A stretch of DNA of 64,000 nucleotides from Ramlibacter sp. WS9 (GTDB taxonomy: Bacteria; Pseudomonadota; Gammaproteobacteria; Burkholderiales; Burkholderiaceae_C), in the NCBI RefSeq assembly GCF_003797765.1, contig NZ_RKMB01000001.1:554942-618941 (forward strand). Reading direction: 5' to 3'. Below the pieces are notes generated by a model. It saw nothing but the letters and a program-made list of their open reading frames with translations. It was not told the origin of the DNA and did not search any database. Shown here in pieces: positions 54,232 to 62,499 of this stretch; the stretch's first letter is position 1, and each line of letters opens with the position of its first letter. The position numbers were made by a program, and so were the translations under genes.

Positions 54232-54477
54232 TCACGATGGCAGACGAACTTTCGCGTACTCCCTGGGTCTCGCTGACGCATTGGGATCCTCTTCGGCAAG
54301 GAAGTCGTTCAGCGCGCTCCGCATCAAATGACCGTTGCCGGCCCTGTCCACTGAACCGGGCATGCCAACTCCAGAGTCCGCTTCGCAAAATTCTATCGAT
54401 ATGTCTATGTTCGTCTCAGGGTTGAGATACCACCTCGACAAAATAGACACAAGTCCGCCTGCACACCACGCCGTCAT
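54232..54477 (-). CDS. possible small membrane protein at the end of the CBASS operon
   Basis: The 81-residue ORF starts with an ATG overlapping the stop of the 2TM-beta gene (ATGA), suggesting translational coupling. It has a hydrophobic N-terminus (WCAGGLVSILSRWYL) and a charged tail; no family recognised. The overlap could be chance. Apart from this ORF, 54169-54473 shows no gene. Confidence 0.4.
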   Translation of the reverse strand: MTAWCAGGLVSILSRWYLNPETNIDISIEFCEADSGVGMPGSVDRAGNGHLMRSALNDFLAEEDPNASARPREYAKVRLPS

Positions 54478-55037
54478 CCCACCCGAGAGAACTGGAAGCG
54501 GCCCGCGGTACTGCGACTGGTGAAGTAGTTCCCGCTTAACTGGCGATCAGAATGAGCGTCAAACGCTAGAGATGCAGCACCCCTGTAGACGTTATCACCG
54601 CCTGGATGAGTGTGCTTCTCACGGACCTCATAAATGTAGTGAAGGAGCGGTTTGCCCGTTTCGCCGTCCTTCTTGAGGACAAGGGCAATGGTATTGGACT
54701 CTGAGTTCGGCGCATCGACATCAATGCCGAAGCGAAAAAAATCTTGCGTGATTTGGGCGGTGGCTAAGGCCACGCCTGAACTGCTTCCCCGCACCCAGTG
54801 AATCTCAGCAACCCAAAGGCCGTTGAGATCCGGATAGATCCAACGGTTGAGTGCAGGCAACTTGAGCCATAGCCACCGCCATCCGACGCTGAGTAACACG
54901 AACAACAGAATTTCAACGACGGAGGCACCGCGAAACGCATCGGATGGTGAAAGGAAAGCACTGAACGAGAGCAACAAGAATCCATAACTCGCCGCAACTA
55001 GCCCAATTATCTTCGTTGTTGGAAGTAGATTGAACAT
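54474..55037 (-). CDS. 2TM beta-rich effector, Cap15-like
   Basis: The 187-residue protein has two N-terminal membrane helices (IIGLVAASYGFLLLSFSAF, VVEILLFVLLSVGWRWLW) and a C-terminal beta-rich domain starting YPDLNGLWVAEI and ending in SGNYFTSRSTAGRF. This 2TM plus beta-barrel layout is that of the CBASS effector Cap15, which disrupts the inner membrane after binding a cyclic nucleotide. Assignment rests on architecture and motif. Its ATG overlaps the stop of the upstream gene (ATGA). Confidence 0.72.
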   Translation of the reverse strand: MFNLLPTTKIIGLVAASYGFLLLSFSAFLSPSDAFRGASVVEILLFVLLSVGWRWLWLKLPALNRWIYPDLNGLWVAEIHWVRGSSSGVALATAQITQDFFRFGIDVDAPNSESNTIALVLKKDGETGKPLLHYIYEVREKHTHPGGDNVYRGAASLAFDAHSDRQLSGNYFTSRSTAGRFQFSRVG

Positions 55038-55519
55038 CAGAGTTGACGCCCTTGCTCGAACACAATAGGTCCGTAATGCTGCGAGAGAACTCCGGTACAA
55101 ATAATTCCTGCTACGCAAGAGCCGAACGCCGCAGCTAAATATCGTCCACCAAAAGCGAAGTCTTCAGGAAGACTCGTTGAAGTGCGCACAGGAGGTGAGA
55201 AGTAGACAGAGGCCGTCACGAGTTCTAGGCGTTCGTTGAGGACGTGGAAGCCGTCATGGAATGGCCCCCCCTCTCGTGCCAGTTCATGCAGTCGTTCGTG
55301 AGGTGCTGCGCGAGCGCTTTGACCGGGCTGCGCTTTACGCATCTGTAAGACAGGGATTGGGGTTGACCCATCCCAAACAAGTACTCCCACGCCGGTGAAG
55401 TCCCGCCCCGTTTCATTCGCGAGCAGCATGAGTTCTGCGTGTAGACGTTGTGCTACGGATCTTGATTTTGATTTGCTCACAAGCCAAATGATATTCCGTT
55501 GAAGCAAAAGCGGCGACAT
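55037..55519 (-). CDS. DisA_N/diadenylate-cyclase-like domain protein (diverged)
   Basis: The 160-residue protein contains, in DAC-domain order, FHDGFHVLN (cf. DGA motif, about 88-95), VTASVYFSPP, GGRYLAAAFGS (cf. G-x-RHRAA motif, about 124-134) and CTGVLSQHYGPIVFEQG, like the end of the DisA_N fold. The invariant Arg-His-Arg is changed to Arg-Tyr-Leu, so it may be a cyclase of altered chemistry or a nucleotide sensor. It lies 25 bp after cap3 and overlaps the 2TM-beta gene. The ATG at 55519 follows AAGG. Confidence 0.55.
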   Translation of the reverse strand: MSPLLLQRNIIWLVSKSKSRSVAQRLHAELMLLANETGRDFTGVGVLVWDGSTPIPVLQMRKAQPGQSARAAPHERLHELAREGGPFHDGFHVLNERLELVTASVYFSPPVRTSTSLPEDFAFGGRYLAAAFGSCVAGIICTGVLSQHYGPIVFEQGRQL

Positions 55520-55544
55520 CGGCAGCCTTCGAGTCCGCGGTGGT

Positions 55545-56021
55545 TCAGGGCAAGACGCGGAATGGTGTGCTCGCCGAAAGATTTCCAAAGGAGTCGAACA
55601 TTAGCATGGTGCATTCTGGGTCACCGACGACGATGGAGAGGATGGACGATGCATTCGTCCTTGCGATCTTTGCCGCAGACTCAATATCCTTTCGGGACGG
55701 GCGGGCCCTGGATTCGGGATGGGTGTGCCATTCGCCGAGATAGCCAATCAACCCCTGAGATTCCTCCCAGCGTCGCATTGCCATATCTATGTGACCCTTG
55801 CGCTCGCGCAAGAAGTATAGGAAGGATCGTTGGTCGGTCAATTGGGGCGGCGTGGCTTCGGTGATCTCCCAACGATCCGCCCACTGCAGTCCCAGCAGGA
55901 TCCCGCAGGCCTCGGGACGATTGCCTGTCTGGCGAAAGTGACGGAACGTCGTCAACACAGACAGATCTAACCGGACTTGCTGACCGCCGATTGCAACTAC
56001 GAGCGATGGCAACCCGGGCAT
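55545..56021 (-). CDS. cap3: Cap3 JAMM-family isopeptidase (CBASS)
   Basis: The 158-residue protein has a perfect JAMM zinc motif: Glu37 (EACGILLG), then H99-x-H101-x7-S109-x2-D112 (EWHTHPE...). In type II CBASS, Cap3 removes Cap2-attached CD-NTase conjugates. The start overlaps the end of cap2 by 25 bp. Confidence 0.92.
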   Translation of the reverse strand: MPGLPSLVVAIGGQQVRLDLSVLTTFRHFRQTGNRPEACGILLGLQWADRWEITEATPPQLTDQRSFLYFLRERKGHIDMAMRRWEESQGLIGYLGEWHTHPESRARPSRKDIESAAKIARTNASSILSIVVGDPECTMLMFDSFGNLSASTPFRVLP

Positions 56022-57739
56022 TTCGAGATCCGATCAGGTGACTTGTTGACACCGGCATGAACCCCTGCCGCGTCGACCGCGCGCGAGACGAAGGAGGGCG
56101 AACGGAGATCCGTTCTCGTGCGAAGCAGGTCGATGCCCAGTGCAGCGGCAGCCATCGGGGAGGAGATGGCAAAAGGAGTCATTGTCGCGTAACCATCGCC
56201 GGAATGCTGCGTCCACGCGGGATCGCTGTATGCCGGAAAACGCGGCCGGGGCTCGGTGGTGGTCGCGTAGTTCCACAGACAGTCGTAGCACGCGTCGGCC
56301 GGCCTGCGTTGAATCAGTCCGCGAACGACGGCGCCCCGCCCCTCGATCCAGAGATGGAGTACGGCTTTGCCTGCATTCAACCATCCGCTGCTACGGCATA
56401 GTTTCGATAGGAAGCGCGAGTAGGTCTCGTAGCCTGTGGCATCAACGACAACGTCGTAGCCGTGAAGCAGTTCGGCAGACGGTACAAACTCCTCGGCGAT
56501 TGGATGAACATCGCACCCAGGCCAGAGTTCACTCAAGTGCCGGCAGACCTCCCGCGCCTTGCTTTTGCCCACGGACGTCAATCCGAGGACGTGACGCCCG
56601 ATGTTCGCGGTCGTGAGGATCTCACGATCACAGATCGTCAAAGGGCCGGGCGTTCCCGAAGGCGAGGGCAGCCCTGCGCCGAGCTTGAGCAGGCTGCACG
56701 CGAGAAATCCGCCGACGGCCCCTGCGCCAATAAGTAGGACGCGCAGGCCACGCAGATCGGGATCGCCATGAGAAAGGTTGCGCTCGACGAGGTATTGATC
56801 GTCAATGCGGGACGCGTGAAGCCGAACGATTGAAAGTGGATGATCGTAAACGCTTTCGACGTAAGCCTCGCGCGTCTGCTTGGCAGAGCGAGCGCGCCTG
56901 TGCTTGGGCGGGTGATCGGCAAAGTATCCAATCACCTGCCCCTGCGTGACGAAAAAGCAGTACTGGACGGCGCGCTCATAGTGGGTGCGCCGCTGGACAG
57001 CGCGATGCCACAAATTGTGGGTGCGCGGGGCCACCGCTCCGAGCCAGTGTTTCACTTCGTGAAGGTTGTTGGGTGGGCCGAGCGCCGTCATCGACAGCCC
57101 CAGACCCTCCTGGGGAAACACCATAGCAGCCCAGTTCGGTCGGATCTCTGTCACCGGTATCCCCAGGCGCCGCGCTATGTCTGAGGGATCCCGTCCCACC
57201 AGTAGTGTTTGATCGCCCGCCGCATTTTTCCATAGGGCCGTTCGACATTCGAGGACGTTTGCGTCGGCCGGCAGCGTGTCGATATAGGTCGCGGAAAAAT
57301 CGGAGGGCCACAGGCGCGCAAAGTCGCGTTGACTGTCCTGGACGATGCTCGCCGGATTGGAAATGCGGTTCAGTGTTTCCGTGGCGTCATCGAGAACTCG
57401 GAGTGCCGCGGCGCCGAGGTCGTGCGCCAGCAACTGGTACTGCTCAAAGTCGTTGTAGCAAAGGCTTTCGACCACGTACCGGTCGGTCCCCAGCAGATGG
57501 GGTCGCCAGCCTTGAAGCCAGGAGGGTCGTTCTGCCAGGTAAATGCTAGGAGCACTGACTAGCGTCAAGTCATTCAGGTGCAAGTAGACGCTGGCGGTGC
57601 CTCGGCTAGCATGTAGCTGGCCGTGGTACCAGATGTCGACATCGTTCGCCGCAGGTGGCTTGAACCCCCGAGGCCGCTCGACGGCAACGAAGCCGCGCGA
57701 CGCGAGAACGGCGTCGAGACCCGGCGGCGCGACTACCAC
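55997..57739 (-). CDS. cap2: Cap2 E2-E1 fusion conjugating enzyme (CBASS)
   Basis: The 580-residue protein has an N-terminal E2-like domain (candidate catalytic Cys94 in VESLCYND after HLLG), a middle linker and a ThiF/E1 domain with GAGAVGG (about 338-344), adenylation Asp (CDREILTTANIGRH) and zinc pairs CYDC (484/487) and CPGC (574/577). Cap2 conjugates the CD-NTase C-terminus to targets, priming the system. It starts with GTG overlapping the CD-NTase stop by one base. Confidence 0.93.
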   Translation of the reverse strand: MVVAPPGLDAVLASRGFVAVERPRGFKPPAANDVDIWYHGQLHASRGTASVYLHLNDLTLVSAPSIYLAERPSWLQGWRPHLLGTDRYVVESLCYNDFEQYQLLAHDLGAAALRVLDDATETLNRISNPASIVQDSQRDFARLWPSDFSATYIDTLPADANVLECRTALWKNAAGDQTLLVGRDPSDIARRLGIPVTEIRPNWAAMVFPQEGLGLSMTALGPPNNLHEVKHWLGAVAPRTHNLWHRAVQRRTHYERAVQYCFFVTQGQVIGYFADHPPKHRRARSAKQTREAYVESVYDHPLSIVRLHASRIDDQYLVERNLSHGDPDLRGLRVLLIGAGAVGGFLACSLLKLGAGLPSPSGTPGPLTICDREILTTANIGRHVLGLTSVGKSKAREVCRHLSELWPGCDVHPIAEEFVPSAELLHGYDVVVDATGYETYSRFLSKLCRSSGWLNAGKAVLHLWIEGRGAVVRGLIQRRPADACYDCLWNYATTTEPRPRFPAYSDPAWTQHSGDGYATMTPFAISSPMAAAALGIDLLRTRTDLRSPSFVSRAVDAAGVHAGVNKSPDRISKCPGCHRS

Positions 57740-58995
57740 TACGCGCCCGAGGTGCGCTGGACTCGCTTCTGCGGCGAAGGCTGGATAAAGGGGCCGGCCA
57801 TTGCGCCCGTAGCGAAACCCGCAAGCGGGCTGCGACTCAACTTGATGAGGCGAACATCCTCGGGAATGCGCTGTCCGAACACGGTGCGGACAAGCGAGAT
57901 CACTTGCGCAAAATTCAAAGTCTCCTCACACGCGGCGCGTTCCAGTGCCGATGCGGCACGGCGCGCTTCGCCCGCAATGGCTGCGCGCTCCTCTGCAGGC
58001 CTCGTGTTCAGGTCTTCGGGACAACGGTCCCAATGAACCCAAACTGGTTCCTGAAGACAGCTGCCTAGCCGTGCAAACACCTGTCGCAGGATTCGATCAT
58101 CGCGCCCGCAGCTGAGAAGGTCGTCCCCTTCCTGTCGAAGGTGGGAGACGATTCGGCTAACCGTTTCCATCAACAGGACGGACGAGGGGCCACCACCGGC
58201 CCGCCAGACGTGGTCTCGCCAAGCCTTCACGAAGCGCCAGATGCGCTGAAGAATGCGCGGATGGCCGGAATTCCCCATCGCGTCACGAAAATGCTGGATC
58301 GCCTTCTGAACATCGCTCTCATCCCATCTGCCGTCGCGGCTTGCCATGACGATCACTTCGAGCTCGTCCCAAAAGCGCTCACGGTCCAGCTCCATCGAGA
58401 GGGCGGCGCTGGCGAAACTTTTCGAGAGCGCTTCGAATGCGAGCTTGCGCGATTCGACCAAGCGCACAAACTGGTCGTCCGGCGCGGCGTACAGGGGCAC
58501 ATCAATATGGGCGGCGACGCCGGTGCGGCGCAGGTCAATGCGGCAGCACTTGTTGTTCTGCTTCTGGCCTTCAGCGTAGTCCCAGCCCTCTTCCCGGCAC
58601 AGCTTGCGCAGTTCTCGGTCGACGATCTCGAAGTAAAGCTTCGCAAGATCGGATGCCTTGGGCTTGCGCACCGGCGCTTGCTCCGTGGCGGCCATGAATG
58701 AGGCGGAGATGTAGACGCCCAAATCTGCATCAACCTGCTGCTCGGGCGGGTGGGCCGGATAATTTTGCGTTCCGTAGACGGCCGAGCCCTGCAGGCGGAA
58801 GCGCGGGGTGGAGTACTGTCGATCGACGCCATGTTTCTCGGCAAGGATCTTGAGAAACGGGCGCAGGCGATCCTTGACCTTCTTGGTAGCGTCATCGAGC
58901 GTGTCCCGGGTTTGGGCGTCCAAATCCAACCGCCCGATGAAGGCCGATGCTGTGGGGTTCATGAACAGCTCGTGGTAATTAAACGCTTCGGTCAC
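57739..58995 (-). CDS. dncV: DncV-type CD-NTase (CBASS cyclic nucleotide synthase)
   Basis: The 418-residue protein aligns by eye with Vibrio cholerae DncV throughout: LQGS (70-71) with active-site acids D89 and D91 in QVDADLGVYI and D165 in HIDVPLYA; then FVKAWRDHVWRAGGGPSS, and FGQRI near the end. It ends in a free C-terminus (RVQRTSGA), the Cap2 conjugation site in this family. By homology it should make 3'3'-cGAMP. It starts 2 bp after capV. Confidence 0.93.
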   Translation of the reverse strand: MTEAFNYHELFMNPTASAFIGRLDLDAQTRDTLDDATKKVKDRLRPFLKILAEKHGVDRQYSTPRFRLQGSAVYGTQNYPAHPPEQQVDADLGVYISASFMAATEQAPVRKPKASDLAKLYFEIVDRELRKLCREEGWDYAEGQKQNNKCCRIDLRRTGVAAHIDVPLYAAPDDQFVRLVESRKLAFEALSKSFASAALSMELDRERFWDELEVIVMASRDGRWDESDVQKAIQHFRDAMGNSGHPRILQRIWRFVKAWRDHVWRAGGGPSSVLLMETVSRIVSHLRQEGDDLLSCGRDDRILRQVFARLGSCLQEPVWVHWDRCPEDLNTRPAEERAAIAGEARRAASALERAACEETLNFAQVISLVRTVFGQRIPEDVRLIKLSRSPLAGFATGAMAGPFIQPSPQKRVQRTSGA

Positions 58996-58997
58996 TT

Positions 58998-60089
58998 TCA
59001 GTCCTTTTTGAACGAGGCGCGTACCTGCGCGAGGGTTTGGCCCGAATGGTTGAACAATTCCTGGAAGTCATCGCGGCCGAATGCGGACTGCGCAACGCGG
59101 TCGGCCGATTCGCGCAGGATTTCGGAGGATACGGACGAGGCGTCCGCCAGCCCCGGGGCGCTTTCTGGGCGCCCTTCAAGCGACGGTAGGCGGATGACCT
59201 TGCCCGGGAGCATGTGCTTGTCGACCATCGTGGCGGACATGGCTTCCTGTGCAGACATCGCCAGCTCAAAGGCTCCGGCGCCCCAGTCGAACAGCCCCCG
59301 ATTCAGCGGACCGGCAACGTCGGCGAATCGTCGTGCCGAAAGTGTTCCGATGGACAGCACCCGCAAGTCATCAGCGTCAGGCCGTACGTCCCCGTAAAGG
59401 GCCGGTCTCAGCCCGAAAAACATCATGGCTTCATGCACCGCAACCTGTGTCGGGTCGTTGGCGACCAAGCCCCCATCCACGATGCGCGAGTCTTCGATCT
59501 TGTGTGCTGGAAAGTAAACCGGCGCAGCCGAGGTGCCCATCGCGACGTCCAAAACGGCGTGTCGTCGGTCAAATGTGAGGGTCGGGTGATGATCGGTCTT
59601 GAAGAACTTGGGTTCGCCGTAACTGAAATTCACCGCAGGAACAATGACGGGGTGCTCCAGATCCGCCAGTGTGCGCGTGCCGAAATAGTCCGGCTGCGCC
59701 AGCATCTGCTTGAGGGGAGTTGGGTCGTACCAAGCCGAGCGCGACGATTGAACATCCGATTGGATCTCTGACCACCTTGCGGCGAGCTCAGAAAATTTTT
59801 TGCGCCAGCCCGGCGCCGTCGCCACCGCCTTCAGCGCAGCGAAGGTTGGTGGAGTCTGCGGAAACAGCTTCGGCCCTGCTTCCTCCAGTGCTTGGCGAAT
59901 GGTCGTTGCGGGAATCCGCAAACCAATGGCGAGCGCGATGATTCCGCCGATCGAGGTCCCTGCCAGAAGGTCGAAGTGGTCCGCGATGTGGACACGAGTC
60001 TCCCGTTCAATGATCTCCAAAATCCGAGCGACGTGAAGACCTCTATAGCCACCGCCGCTGAGCGCAAGAATCTGGAATCGTCGCGGCAT
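58998..60089 (-). CDS. capV: CapV patatin-like phospholipase effector (CBASS)
   Basis: The 363-residue protein has the patatin oxyanion motif SGGGYRG (11-17), the nucleophile GTSIGG (Ser46) and the dyad Asp205 in IVDGGLVAND. CapV is the effector of DncV-type CBASS, degrading the cell membrane when bound to cGAMP. It is the first gene of the operon, downstream of a LexA-like box. No strong ribosome-binding site is seen before the ATG at 60089. Confidence 0.93.
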   Translation of the reverse strand: MPRRFQILALSGGGYRGLHVARILEIIERETRVHIADHFDLLAGTSIGGIIALAIGLRIPATTIRQALEEAGPKLFPQTPPTFAALKAVATAPGWRKKFSELAARWSEIQSDVQSSRSAWYDPTPLKQMLAQPDYFGTRTLADLEHPVIVPAVNFSYGEPKFFKTDHHPTLTFDRRHAVLDVAMGTSAAPVYFPAHKIEDSRIVDGGLVANDPTQVAVHEAMMFFGLRPALYGDVRPDADDLRVLSIGTLSARRFADVAGPLNRGLFDWGAGAFELAMSAQEAMSATMVDKHMLPGKVIRLPSLEGRPESAPGLADASSVSSEILRESADRVAQSAFGRDDFQELFNHSGQTLAQVRASFKKD

Positions 60090-60204
60090 AAGGATTGAAG
60101 TCGTGATTCCCGCTAGATGGAGGCTTCCCGCTGAGTTTCAATAGCGCTTCAAGCCCAATTTCTGAGAGACGATGAGGCAGGTTGTCTCGCGATAGTCACC
60201 ACTA

Positions 60205-60224
60205 TACTGTATTTTCATCCAGCC
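60205..60224. promoter_or_regulatory. LexA-like box upstream of the CBASS operon
   Basis: TACTGTATTTTCATCCAGCC matches 14 of 20 positions of the canonical LexA box, including CTGT and the CTG-N10-CAG framework. It lies 116-135 bp upstream of capV and overlaps a TATAGT that could act as a -10 element on the minus strand. SOS control is inferred only. Confidence 0.45.
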
Positions 60225-60231
60225 AATGCGA

Positions 60232-60291
60232 CTGGAGGGCGGCGTTTGCTGCAGCTATCTGGGCGGCAATAACGGCATCGCCGCCCTCCAG
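60232..60291. repeat. 13-bp inverted repeat at the edge of the CBASS island
   Basis: CTGGAGGGCGGCG (60232-60244) and CGCCGCCCTCCAG (60279-60291) are perfect inverted arms around a 34-nt loop, with further outer pairing. It lies between the operon promoter and the Bug gene; a Bug terminator or island border are both possible. The rest of 60090-60386 shows no gene. Confidence 0.6.
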
Positions 60292-60386
60292 CGCAATTCT
60301 TGATACGGCATCCGCGAAAGAATGCAATGTTCCTGCTCACTGGCGCGTGTCATGCAACCCGGGGCACTACGCGTTGCTCGACCGTA

Positions 60387-61355
60387 TCAATCCACCTGCG
60401 CCCCCGAACTCTTCACCAGCACCGCCCACTTCTCCACCTCGGTACGGTTGAACCCCGCCAGCTCCTCCGCGCGCAGGGGCCGTTGCTCGATGCCTTGCTC
60501 GCGCAACTTTGCGGTGACTTCTGGCGACGCGAGCGCCGCGCTTGCCGCGCGGCGCAGGTTGGCCAACGCGGGCGCGGGCGTGGCCGCAGGCGCGTAAAGC
60601 ATGAACCACGCAACAAGATCGAAGTCCGCCAGCCCTTGCTCCATCAACGTCGGCACATCCGGCGCGGCGGCGCTGCGCTGCGCGCTGCTCGCACCCAGCG
60701 CCCGCAGCTTGCCCGCGCGCACCTGCGGCATCGTGGCGGCCGGGTGATAGAACATCAGCTTGACTTGCTGGCCCATCACGGCCGTCAGCGCCATCGCACC
60801 TTCCTTGTAGGGCACGTGCATCATCTTCACGCCCAGCCGCTGCGCGAGCATCTCGCCGGCCAGGTGGCCCGAGGTGCCGTTGCCGGCCGATGCGAAGCTC
60901 ACGCCTTCGGGCCGCGCGGCCCGCGCCTTCAGGTCGGCGATGGTCTTGACGGGTGAATCCGCGGCGACCACAAGCAGCGTCGGCGTGAAGCCCACCAGCG
61001 CGATGGGCGCGAAGTCGCGGATCGGGTCGTAGGGGAGCTTGCGGAACAGCGTCGCATTGATGGCGTGCGTGCCGACGGTGCCCATCACGATGGTGCGACC
61101 GTCGGGCGCGGCCTTGGCCACCTGGTCGGAGCCGGTGGAGCCGCCGGCGCCGGCGCGGTTTTCTACGACGACTGTTTGTTGCAGGGCCTTGCTCAATCCT
61201 TCGCCGACGACGCGGCTCACGATGTCGGTGGTGGTGCCGGGGCCGAAGGGGACGACCAGGCGGGTGATGCCTTCTTGGGGTTGGGCGAAGGCCGTGGGGG
61301 TTAGGGCGGCGAGGGAGGCGGTGGTGAGGAAGAGACGACGGGAGAGGTGGGTCAT
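60387..61355 (-). CDS. Bug-family tripartite tricarboxylate receptor
   Basis: The 322-residue protein has an Arg-Arg signal (HLSRRLFLTTASLAAL) and Bug motifs LVVPFGPGTTTDIVSRVVGE, NRAGAGGSTGSDQV and the C-terminal VEKWAVLVKSSG. It is 10 bp downstream of the MetE-like gene on the same strand. Ligand unknown. Confidence 0.9.
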   Translation of the reverse strand: MTHLSRRLFLTTASLAALTPTAFAQPQEGITRLVVPFGPGTTTDIVSRVVGEGLSKALQQTVVVENRAGAGGSTGSDQVAKAAPDGRTIVMGTVGTHAINATLFRKLPYDPIRDFAPIALVGFTPTLLVVAADSPVKTIADLKARAARPEGVSFASAGNGTSGHLAGEMLAQRLGVKMMHVPYKEGAMALTAVMGQQVKLMFYHPAATMPQVRAGKLRALGASSAQRSAAAPDVPTLMEQGLADFDLVAWFMLYAPAATPAPALANLRRAASAALASPEVTAKLREQGIEQRPLRAEELAGFNRTEVEKWAVLVKSSGAQVD

Positions 61356-61365
61356 TGATCGTCCT

Positions 61366-62394
61366 TCATTGGACGCCGTGCTCGGCGCGCAGCATCCGCG
61401 CGGCTTGCACCATGCTCTCCAGCTTGCCTTGCGCCACTTCGCGCGGCAGGTACTTCATGCCGCAATCCGGCGCCAAGATCACCTGCTCGGGCTGCACGTG
61501 CTGCAGCGCCTTGCGGATGCGTGCGGCCACCACTTCGGGCGTCTCCACGTTCATGTCCGCCAGGTCCAGGCAGCCGACGAGGATCTGCTTGCCTTCCAGT
61601 TGCGTGAGCACGCTGGTGTCCAGGTTCGACTGCGCGGTTTCGATCGACACCTGCCGGCAGCTGCAGCCCGCCAGCTCGGGCAGGAACGAATAGCCGCTCG
61701 GCCGCGTGTGGATGACGGCCGCGTAGCCGAAGCAGATGTGCACGCAGGTCGTGCCCTGCACGCCGTCAAGCGCGCGGTTGAGTGCGGCGAGCCCGTACTG
61801 CCGCGCCTTCTCGGGCCGCGCCTGCATGTAGGGCTCGTCGATCTGCACCACGTCGGCGCCGGCCGCGAACAGGTCCTTGATCTCCGCGTTCACCGCATCA
61901 GCGTAGTCGCCGGCGGCTTCTTCCTCGCTCTTGTAATGGTCGTTCTGCGCCTGCTGCAGCATGGTGAAGGGGCCGGGCACGGTGATCTTCACCATGCGGT
62001 CGGTGTGGCGCTTGAGGAAAAGCAGGTCTTCCACCTCCACTGCGTGCTTGCGGCGGATCTTGCCGGTGATGCGCGGCACCGGGTTCGGGTGGCCCGAGCG
62101 ATCGAGCGCCGTGCCGGGGTTGTCCAGGTCCACGCCTTCCAGCGCGGTGGCGAAGCGGTTCGAATAGCTCTCGCGGCGGATCTCGCCGTCGCTCACGATG
62201 TCCAGGCCCGCTTCTTCCTGGAAGCGGATGGCGAGCAGCGTCGCGTCGTCCTGCGCCTGCGCAAGATGCGGCTCCTGCAGGCGCCAGAGTTCGCGCGCGC
62301 GCACCCGCGGCGGAAAGCGCCCGGCCAGCTTGGCGCGATCGATCAGCCATTCGGGCTGCGGGTAGCTGCCGACGATGGTGGTGGGGAAGAGCAT
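61366..62394 (-). CDS. MetE C-terminal-like (cobalamin-independent methionine synthase family) protein
   Basis: The 342-residue protein corresponds to the catalytic half of MetE (VGSYPQPEWL; GEIRRESY; QIDEPYMQARPE; CVHICFGYA with zinc-ligand candidates; late Cys in APDCGMKYLPR). Proteins with only this half act on methyl donors other than methyltetrahydrofolate or have unknown roles. No upstream cobalamin or SAM riboswitch is visible; the 62395-62499 spacer is occupied by a repeat. Confidence 0.85.
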   Translation of the reverse strand: MLFPTTIVGSYPQPEWLIDRAKLAGRFPPRVRARELWRLQEPHLAQAQDDATLLAIRFQEEAGLDIVSDGEIRRESYSNRFATALEGVDLDNPGTALDRSGHPNPVPRITGKIRRKHAVEVEDLLFLKRHTDRMVKITVPGPFTMLQQAQNDHYKSEEEAAGDYADAVNAEIKDLFAAGADVVQIDEPYMQARPEKARQYGLAALNRALDGVQGTTCVHICFGYAAVIHTRPSGYSFLPELAGCSCRQVSIETAQSNLDTSVLTQLEGKQILVGCLDLADMNVETPEVVAARIRKALQHVQPEQVILAPDCGMKYLPREVAQGKLESMVQAARMLRAEHGVQ

Positions 62395-62420
62395 GTGGGG
62401 GACTCCTTCTTGGTGTTGCC

Positions 62421-62495
62421 GTCATCCCCGCGGAGGCGGGGATCCAAAGCATCCGGATGCTGGGCGCTTTGGATTCCCGCCTTCGCGGGAATGAC
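62421..62495. repeat. interspersed palindromic repeat
   Basis: Two near-complementary 29-nt arms (GTCATCCCCGCGGAGGCGGG... at 62421-62449 and the matching end at 62467-62495) surround a short core with GCATCCGGATGC. It resembles the REP-like intergenic elements with GTCATTCCCGCG ends found in beta-proteobacteria. Confidence 0.8.
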
Positions 62496-62499
62496 GAAG

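Noticed and set aside
60281..60386. Possible integron attC site next to the CBASS island
   Set aside because: The inverted repeat lacks the conserved core RYYYAAC/GTTRRRY pair and no integrase is present.
62395..62499. Possible cobalamin or SAM riboswitch upstream of the MetE-like gene
   Set aside because: The spacer is filled by the interspersed palindromic repeat; no conserved riboswitch core is visible.
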